In this document: piece by piece, positions 56,233 through 64,000 of the stretch
Layout: every line of letters starts with the position of its first letter
Numbering within the stretch: the first letter of the stretch is position 1
From: Delphinus delphis
Taxonomy: Eukaryota; Chordata; Mammalia; Artiodactyla; Delphinidae
Reading direction: 5' to 3'
Length of the DNA stretch: 64,000 bases
NCBI RefSeq assembly: GCF_949987515.2
Contig: NC_082691.1
Location: 35,834,417 to 35,898,416 of the forward strand
The notes under the pieces: generated by a model
What the model was told of the DNA's origin: nothing
The model's input: the letters and a program-made list of their open reading frames with translations, nothing else
Database searches by the model: none
Translations under genes and position numbers: made by a program

Positions 56233-59200
56233 ACACTGTTTCTTTTTCTATGAAGGTTACTGAAAGTTTGTCAAGAGTTTAACCTTAAATTTTAATTACT
56301 TTATTTCTATTTTAAGTTCCTTTAATATACAATGAATTTTCAAATAAAATCTGTTAGAAAAATAAGTGTATTTTGAAGGTTGTTGTCATTGTATATTTTC
56401 ATCATGTCTTAATATGTAATCAAATCGCTACATAAAATTAGTTTTCTTTTGGAGTCAAAAGTGTTAAGTTCAATCGCATTTTTCATTTCCAATGAAAACT
56501 GAAAATTCCTAAGATATTTGCATTAATTTTATTTTCGTAAAAAGCAAGCAGAATTGGACATCATGCAGACTTTTACAAAAGAACTCCTCCATGTAGAATT
56601 ACATTTTAAAAATTCCATAACTACTGGGGACTCTTCAAAGGTTTCATATTTGTTATTTCATTAATTATAGGACTTAAATAAACATGCAATGGCTCTATGT
56701 TGTGTCTCTCTGCTGTTGGTTCTTCATAAATAAGGGATAGTTTTCCATTCATCTCAGGGCTTGGGAGAAAGACAAGTTGAATGCCATGAAACGCAAGCCA
56801 TAGCTTGAAAGGAGATGCTTTTGTGAAAACAGGTTTATTTCCAAATAAGACTATACATCTGCTTGGGACTTCTCTGTCAATAACCAGTGAGACTAAAGAG
56901 ACAGCAACAGAATTTCCAATTTCTTTCAACAGAATATAAAATAAAAGCTACTTGTGGTATCATATTCAAAAGAGGATCATCTAATCATGCTTGCTTATTT
57001 CATTTTTTTTGTTTGTTTTCATTTGGGTTTTTTTTTTTAAAGCAAGCATGAAAGATTTTCTTTGTCCAGAAAACTGGAATGAATCCACTGAGTCATCCAA
57101 AAAAGAACTGAACTGAGGTAGACCCAAGATGATTGATCCCCGGATTTTAAATCCCCACAGCTCAATCTAGGTCAGCTAAGCCTTAATCTTTCATTTACAG
57201 AGTAAGTGCTTTTGAAACACATGTACTAAGAAAAGATTCTCTGGCAAAGAATGGTGTGTTCAGTGGTTGGGTAATATGCTATAATGACATTTTGATAGTG
57301 TGCTACACAAAACTGTTATGTCATTATGAAAACACTAAGTAACATTTGTCAAATCTAAGAGAAGCAGAAATTTCAAAGTTGCACCTATAATTAGTGTAGC
57401 GTGAATTTTAAAATACTTTCATTTTTACTCCCAGAACCAGATTTTAGAAGTGGACAGAGTGTCCCCTCCAAGGTTTTGAATGAAATTACAGGGCACAAAC
57501 ATTTTTTTTCTTCCTCTTTAAATGAGAGAAAAGGGAACAACTTCTCAATTAGGACAGACCTTAGACATCGACTATTGACAACAGCTCCAAAACTGTTATT
57601 TATTACTCCCTGTGATTATCAAGTCCCTTGATATAGGTCTTAGCTAAAATTATAGTATGCTCATGGCATTTGAGTAATTGACATTTTCAATTTAAACTAT
57701 TACTAAGAAATCTTAAAAACAATTCCTAAAATTCTATGTAACTAAAGTATATTTTTCTGAGTTACAAATTTGAATCATGTGGATTTAGAGGCTGGTGTAG
57801 TAGAGACTTGCTGTCCACCCAAAGTATCCATAGCTCACTTCTATGTGCTAACTTCAAAGTTTTGTTTGTCTCCTTCCCCCAATGTTTTAAATAAGTCTTG
57901 GGAAGTGAATAAAACATTGTCCCTGTGGAAAATCCCAAAGAATGCCAAGAGCTAGCCTTGTTGATAGAAATGAAAAGAAAATGGAACAGTTTTAAAAAGC
58001 AACAGTTCCTCAGCCAGAAAATAAAAGTTATAGATAAATTAGAGCACATAAATCAAATGTGATGGTTGTATAAATGAGTTCACCACACATTATGTACAAA
58101 AATAAGAAAATTTAATTAAGGAAACTACCTAGGCAATTACTTCTAGTACAAGAAGTGATTATTAAATTAGGGAAAACTTCAAAACTCATGGTGTGAGGTT
58201 ACACATAGGCCACACATAATTCTAAATGTAAATGTAATTGAGGAAAAAGCCAGAAGCCCATATAAGCACCCTATAAAATAACAGGTGCCACAGGCACTTC
58301 TGTATTTCAGAGATAAAGAATTGGAGCCTGTTCAGCAAAGTCAAGATTAGCTGATGTAGAAATAAAATGTCTTTGCCACATAAATCTCTCCAGTGCTTCA
58401 TCCATGAACCATCAACACCATTCAGAGTTACTGTCTAATTATGCACATTCAGGTACATTCATGGTTAGTGTTTCATCAGAAATGATGTAGTGTGGGGTCT
58501 ATTTTACTGACATTTATTATAAAAGCATTTATAAATGACTTCAGTACTTTATTTATAGAATCTTTATGCATGTGAGGAGGATCCTTATATTTTTCAGCTT
58601 TATATTGCTACTTTTCATGGAGGTAGTTATATACTAGATACTTTCAGATTTTTATTTCCTAAGGATGATGGGATAAGTTTTGTAGAAATAGCTGTCTTAT
58701 GGCACACTTTTCTTAAAGCTTAAAAGTAATTTTTAAATAAAACTGGCAAATAAGATTTGAATATTTACAGCTATGACATACATCATGTATTCAAGTACTA
58801 AACTTTATATGGAGAGTAAGAAAAAATAATGTACATCAAGATTTCATTTTTATGATTAAATAAAACAGTTTTGAAGAAATATAGTAACAATCACAATAAA
58901 GACAATTCCATTCAAATATGATCAGTCTTACAGAAAGTTGGGGGGAAAATGCTACCTGAGTCTAAATAACCAGAATGCATTAACACCTAGACAGCCGAGC
59001 ATCAGTTGTGTAACACATGTAGGCCAGATGTCAACTGGCATCCACTTACATCTTAAGATCTCAACTACATTATCTGAACACTCACTCATTCCATGTCCTC
59101 TAGATGAGTAATACCTTCCCAAACCTCTGGCCTATCTGCGTAGCTGCTTCCACTAAATGAACTCAGTTTGGCATTATCGAACATTGAGTTCTCTGTCCCT

Positions 59201-59450
59201 GTCTACACTGCATCAACCCAGATGGGGTATTAGAACATTCTGTAATTTCTAACAAATCAAAACAAAAACCACTCATTAAAAATAACCACTCATGTACTAT
59301 AGATTTTCCTGAAGACAGTGAAGGAGCTGCCTCAGAGGAGGTAAAAGTTTCTACTACAACCACACAGATAACTTCAAATAGAAGATTAGACACAACTATT
59401 TTTCAAATGGCCTATTTCTCAGAAACCATCCCATCAAATGCCTCTCTTCT
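56233..59450. other. Unique AT-rich sequence
   Basis: No repeat was recognised over about 3.2 kb. A minus-strand open stretch of 102 codons (56621-56929) has a fairly protein-like amino-acid mix. It opens with TTG rather than ATG, has a pyrimidine tract ending in AG just upstream, and no family resemblance; see findings. T-runs lie at about 57003-57040. Confidence 0.5.
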
Positions 59451-59905
59451 AAACCATGGGAGATCTTGAAATTTAGAAATGTGGAAAGCGTTCAGCAGAG
59501 TGATTCTGACGTGGGCTGTGGTTTCAATCACATAGTAAATGGAATTGCAACAGGTGGGGACTAGCCATACACTTATGTGTCTTCATGTAGTCTCAAGAGT
59601 TTCTCCATGGGGTCTGTCCACATAGGCTAATGTGGACTTCCTCATAGCACGGCAGCCTCTGGGAAATAGAGCTGCTTACACAGTAGCTCAGGGTTTCTTT
59701 GTGAGTGGTTGAGGCTGTACCTTTTAGGACTAGCCTCAGAAGTCACAGAGTGTTGCTTCAGTGTAGTCACAAGTCTAGGTAGGTTCAAGGTGAAGGAATA
59801 TAGACTCACTTCTCAAAATCATAGTGTAAAGCTAGAATATGGAACGGGAGATGTCATGGCCATCTTTGGAAAATACAATCTGCCACATATGTTTATCATA
59901 TTTTT
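59451..59905 (+). repeat. Old interspersed repeat, family not identified
   Basis: 'tcctcatagcacggcagcctctggg', 'gactagcctcagaagtcacagagtgttgcttc', 'ggttcaaggtgaaggaatatagactcacttctcaa' and 'ggccatctttggaaaatacaatctgccac' are phrases I associate with a common old mammalian repeat, but I cannot name it with confidence. No coding capacity. Confidence 0.45.
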
Positions 59906-60129
59906 ACCCATTTTTTCTTAACATAAACATCAGAAAGTAATAGATATAAATGCATTAATTTCACATTTTACTATTATGAATACAGTTTTTAGTCACTAAT
60001 GGAATGTATAAAGATCTGTAAATCAAACACAGAAATGTATGTGTTTTACAAAATTAATAGCATCATTAACCTGTCTACCAAGTAAGATTCATACAGCTGC
60101 TGCAGCTTTAGTTAAAGACATGTCAATGC

Positions 60130-60450
60130 CACTGAGGGTATAGAATCTAGAAGGGAATCTACTGGAAGAAGATGATGACCTGAGTTCTATTGTGAGCACT
60201 GTGTCCTAAGAAAGACATTTAAACCTTCTGGGCCTTATGGTTTGATCCTCCATAAAATGTCTTTTTTAAATATTATAATGTTGTTTTCTTTTCCTTCGAC
60301 TGCATGGTAGGTAGCATTACCTCTTTTATGGATGAGACAATAAAACTCAAGGAGATAAAGTATACATCAAAAGACTAAAATCGGTGTCAAAGTTAAGAAC
60401 AAAACTCAGCTCCAAGTTCACTACTCTCCACCACATAAACTACTCTGTCA
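60130..60450. repeat. Two MIR-like relics in opposite orientation
   Basis: 60150-60260 resembles MIR on + ('tgtgtcctaagaaagacatttaaaccttctgggcc..cctccataaaatg'). 60305-60440 resembles reverse MIR ('gtaggtagcattacctcttttatggatgagacaataaaactcaaggag'). Both are weak. Confidence 0.5.
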
Positions 60451-61352
60451 ATACAACAAAATACCAACAGGCGAATGCATTATTTTATCTAGAATACACT
60501 TAGAGTGGCTACAAAACTGAATGCAAATTTCCATCTGCTCTACTGATAATCACTGATTACTATATTTCAACCATACAGAAGATACAATCAATCCAAGGCC
60601 TATCCTGCTCACCTGAGTTTGCCAGGATTCCTGTCTGAAGAACGCCAGAGGGCCCCTCTAGAAAGTTACATCTGTCTCTGGTTTACACAGGATATGCCAA
60701 ACTAGACTGATACAGTCCGCCCTATTGTATATTTGGCACACTCCAGTAGGTGTTCTCCCTGAACATTTAATCTGTTCCCCACCACCCTGAAAATAAATGT
60801 ACATATGGTTACAGAGTATGCTAACTGCACAGTTATTATGCTAACATATTTGGATGATAATATGCCAACAGGGATCTACCTCAATTATTATTGGCATTGT
60901 TTATTTTTTTAAAAAAATCAAGTTGCAATAACTTATAATGTAAAATTGTGCTCAAATGCCAAAAAGGTAACAAGGTTTGCACGCAGTTGGCAATTTTTGC
61001 ATACATTGGCCTTCTTAAATCAAGAATGAAAAGGGAAATCCTTTGGCACATGATTTAACAATTGCATACTATTTCCTTTCTTCTCACCTAAAAAGAGAAC
61101 TTTTGAGATTCATCTGTCACCTATGCACTTCACTCTAAGGGCAGAGCTATCTATTGAATACAATATCATGGCTTCTTCCTGAAATAAAAATTCAGAAGGA
61201 CAATTCAATGTAATTACATAATTCTCAATTATATTGAGAATTTTGTAGGAGAAAAAAAGCAGTTATCAACATTAACCACCCCAAAAGCATTAGGAAACTT
61301 GAATAGGCCATTAACCATGGGGGAGGTTACAAAAATAATTGATTATTTTCAC
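60451..61352. other. Unique AT-rich sequence
   Basis: No gene or repeat was recognised. Confidence 0.5.
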
Positions 61353-61370
61353 AAAAGACTCCAAAGACAG

Positions 61371-61579
61371 GGCTTCCCTGGTGGCACAGTGGTTGAGAGT
61401 CCGCTTGCCGATACAGGGGACACGGGTTCGTACCCCGGTCCGGGAAGATCCCACATGCCGCTGAGCGGCTGGGCCCGTGAGCCATGGCCTCTGAGCCTGC
61501 GCGTCCGGAGCCTGTGCTCCGCAACGGGAGAGGCCACAACAGTGAGAGGCCCGCGTACCGCAAAAAAAAAAAAAAAAAA
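61371..61579 (+). mobile_element. CHR-type SINE with 18-bp TSD
   Basis: Perfect duplication aaaagactccaaagacag at 61353-61370 and 61580-61597, the longest TSD in the window. Intact boxes, a body rich in retained CpGs, and a pure 22-base A-tail. Probably among the youngest insertions here and a good candidate for presence/absence variation between cetaceans. Confidence 0.97.
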
Positions 61580-61744
61580 AAAAGACTCCAAAGACAGTGT
61601 TTTACCAGTGACCACTTTAGAACAGTAAAAATCATTTGTTTTGTTATAAAACTCTCTTGTTTTCTCAGTATATAACCATACCTTCAAATAATAAATTGGC
61701 TTTCCTTTTTTAAAGAAGGTAGTCTAAATAATCATTACAAAAAT

Positions 61745-61955
61745 TATTACTGGAGTCAGATTGACCTGTTTTTGCATGTTAGTTCCACCATTCATGAGAT
61801 ATGTAACCTTGGTCAAGTAATCTGATCTCCCTAAGCTGCAGTTTCTTCTTCAGCAGCAAAATTAGAAAAATAATAATAGTAGATAAGATAATTCACACAA
61901 ATTTCTAACAGCACTTGACACATGGTGTCAGTCAATATCAGTTTTTATTCTTGCT
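61745..61955 (+). repeat. MIR
   Basis: 'ctggagtcagattgacctg', 'gttagttccaccattcatgagatatgtaaccttggtcaagtaatctgatctccctaagctgcagtttcttc' and 'acagcacttgacacatggtgtcagtcaat' trace MIR from head to tail. Confidence 0.85.
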
Positions 61956-63855
61956 CGTAACAACATCCATTAACATAATCATTGCTTTATTGGACATTCT
62001 GACTAATAATATAAGACATAAAGTGGAAATAAAAGGTATAATTAGAAGGAAAAAGATTAAATGACTATTATTATTAACAAGTATATAATTAATGTAACTC
62101 TAATTCTAAGAAAACCACAAATTTCTTATAATACCATAGATTAGAAAAGTGGCCAGGTATAGACAAAAGAATAAAAATAATAGCTTTCTTTAAGAAGTTA
62201 GAAGAGTTACTATAAAAATATTTCATTCCCATATGCAACAAAATTTTCCTGGAAAAATAAACGGAAGAATGCATGTATAACAAATTTGAAAAGAAAAAGA
62301 AGAAAGGGAAATTTATCTTACCATAAAGAATTGAAACAAAAATTGTTGTAAGAACTGACAAAGAGACCAACATATCAGAAAATCTTAGTTCAGAAATATG
62401 AACATTCATGCACACATATGAGTTTACTACATGACAAAGCAAACATTATAAATCAATAATGAGGCATAGAGCACCAATATTTGTTGTTAGAAAAGCTATT
62501 TAGGAAATAATCAAGTTAGGCCTTTATCTCTATAATGATCACTTGCCCTATTGTTTGTCTCCCCAGCTCAAAATATTTCCCCTTCCCTGGTAACTACCCT
62601 TCCCCTGATTCTTTGATATGGAATCTGATCCACAGAGAATGGACTCCTAGAAGCCAGAGTTCATCCAACGTGACCTTGTTTCAGGGCAACATGAAGCACC
62701 GTATCCAAATTAGAAAAACAGGGTCACTTTCCTGGGAATTTGGGTTGGGAGTGACAACCAGATTTAGTCTTTCTCTGGATGGTTAGATGGTTCCCACTGG
62801 GACAAGGAAGTAGGGAAAGCAAATGAAAAGGATGAGGAAATGCACTGAGAGCAAAGGCGAGAGAAGAAAAACAGAGACACAGAATCCCAATGGCATGCCC
62901 ACCCTAGTTCCCTGTCTCTCCCTGAAGCATGGCGGCATCCTGAATGTCCCACATTTCTTACCCACATTCAGGGTAAGAAACAGCCTACCTTTTAAGAGCT
63001 CCAGAATTCTTGTGACTAGCATTCAGAAAATTCCTAAATAAAATTACTTTATCTACCAAAATAAATTCCAAAAAAAGTACATGCTAAATTTTAAAATGAG
63101 GTAAAATGCAACTATTAAAATATTCATCTGGGGAAGGTAAAGAATATCCTAAAAGTAAAAACTCTATGACAAGAAGAGAGAACTACATACTTCGCATTTC
63201 ATACATATGGAGCGTTAGTACCTTTCATAAACAAATAACAGAAAATATCCACAACAAATATGACACAAATATACGAAAGTTATTTGTATTTTTAATGCAA
63301 AAAGGGCTCTAAAAAAATGGAGAAATATGCTAACATCCCAAAGTACAGTAAAAGCAGGCAAATCACAGAAGAACAGACAAATCTGAGAAGAAATACATAA
63401 GGTCATTAAACGTGTAAAAAATAGTCTAGAAATGTAAAGGAATGTTTTCAAATTTAAAATATTGATACATAGTACCTGTCCCAATATTGGTACATAGAAA
63501 TAGGTACTAAATGGTTGGTAGCACTGTCAGAAATTAATTTTGCGACACATATAAAGACCTTCGTATGTGGTCATACCTTTTTGAGCTACTGTACTAAATC
63601 AGCACTTCTGCTTACAAGTGCAGAAACACAATTCAAAATGCTGTAATGGGAAAAGGAATGGATTGGCTCAGAGAGGTGAAAATTCCAGCAGTGTTCATGT
63701 TGGATCCCAGTGCTCTAACTTGTGCTTATGCATCTCTCTCTCTCCATATCAGGTCTGCATTCAACTGTGATGGGTTTTTTTTCCCCTCAGGCAAGCTCTC
63801 CCTCAGGTGCACTTTAGGTTTCTGTTCTACCAACTTTACTAGCCAGCAGAATGAC
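61956..63855. other. Unique AT-rich sequence
   Basis: No exon was recognised. 62535-63050 is somewhat GC-richer and contains overlapping frames of 67-83 codons on both strands without family resemblance. An inverted pair 'cacattca..' / 'tgaatgt' near 62940-62970 is small. Confidence 0.5.
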
Positions 63856-64000
63856 TAATAAGGACCTACTGTATAGCACAGGAAACTCTACTCAATACTG
63901 TGTAATGACCTCTATGGGAAAAGAATCTAAAGAAGAGTAGATATATGTACATGTATAACTGATACACTTTGCTGTACAGCAGAAACTAACACAACACTGT
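63856..64000 (+). mobile_element. LINE-1 3' UTR, cut by window end
   Basis: 'aaggacctactgtatagcacaggaaactctactcaatactgtgtaatgacctc' and 'acactttgctgtacagcagaaactaacacaac' are the L1 3' UTR. The 'caataaa' end and TSD lie beyond the window. The 5' break is at about 63856. Confidence 0.92.

Overview
This window is nuclear DNA from a mammal, almost certainly a whale or dolphin (Cetacea). The main evidence is about eighteen copies of a tRNA-derived SINE of the CHR type (cetacean/hippo lineage), with an 'acttccctggtggcgcag' head, an internal RNA polymerase III A box and B box, and an A-rich tail. LINE-1 copies of cetartiodactyl type, a cetartiodactyl-type mariner MITE, and old mammalian MIR, L2, MER5 and MER2-like relics fit the same picture. 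The window is visibly AT-rich, with GC-richer islands only at the SINEs and at about 24.3-25.8 kb. I found no convincing host protein-coding exon, tRNA, rRNA, CRISPR array or operon. It reads as intergenic or deep-intronic sequence, and every coding signal I can support is a decayed LINE-1 open reading frame. Assignments rest on remembered consensus sequences and on target-site duplications (TSDs) read directly from the sequence; no database search was run.

Layout. 0-5.2 kb: AT-rich unique sequence, simple repeats, L2 scraps and three CHR SINEs, two of them head-to-head. 5.2-9.9 kb: an 80-bp mariner MITE hairpin, a short L1 3' end, then a 4-kb 5'-truncated L1 carrying a nested L1 and two nested SINEs. 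10-18.7 kb: unique sequence with MIR, L2 and five CHR-type SINEs. 18.7-24.3 kb: repeat-poor sequence with a palindromic RFX-type X-box. 24.3-25.8 kb: a GC-richer block ending in a probable solo class-I retroviral LTR. 25.8-31.8 kb: unique sequence, then old L2 split by a SINE. 33-36.6 kb: SINE, old L1, MER2-like element and a 1.3-kb L1 with a 17-bp perfect TSD. 36.6-42.6 kb: MER5, MIR, an inverted L1 and unique sequence. 42.6-45.6 kb: an old L1 with many secondary insertions and a local duplication. 47.9-56.2 kb: an old antisense L1 split by a near-full-length younger antisense L1, each split again by a SINE. 56.2-64 kb: mostly unique sequence, two MIR zones, a CHR SINE with an 18-bp TSD, and a L1 3' end running off the window.

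How the parts relate. The nesting gives a relative order of insertion: MIR, L2, MER5 and old L1 first, then cetartiodactyl L1 and mariner, then CHR SINEs, the last presumably mobilised in trans by L1 enzymes (A-tails and 8-18 bp TSDs fit L1 target-primed reverse transcription). No working L1 remains. The best copy has a frameshift in ORF1, a SINE inside ORF2, several ORF2 frame breaks and an Asp-to-Asn change in the endonuclease GDFN motif. I did not find a previously undescribed system. The items most worth a second look are the mariner hairpin (possible microRNA), the inverted SINE pairs, the X-box palindrome, the 44-45 kb duplication that records an insertion site before and after, and the GC-rich LTR block.
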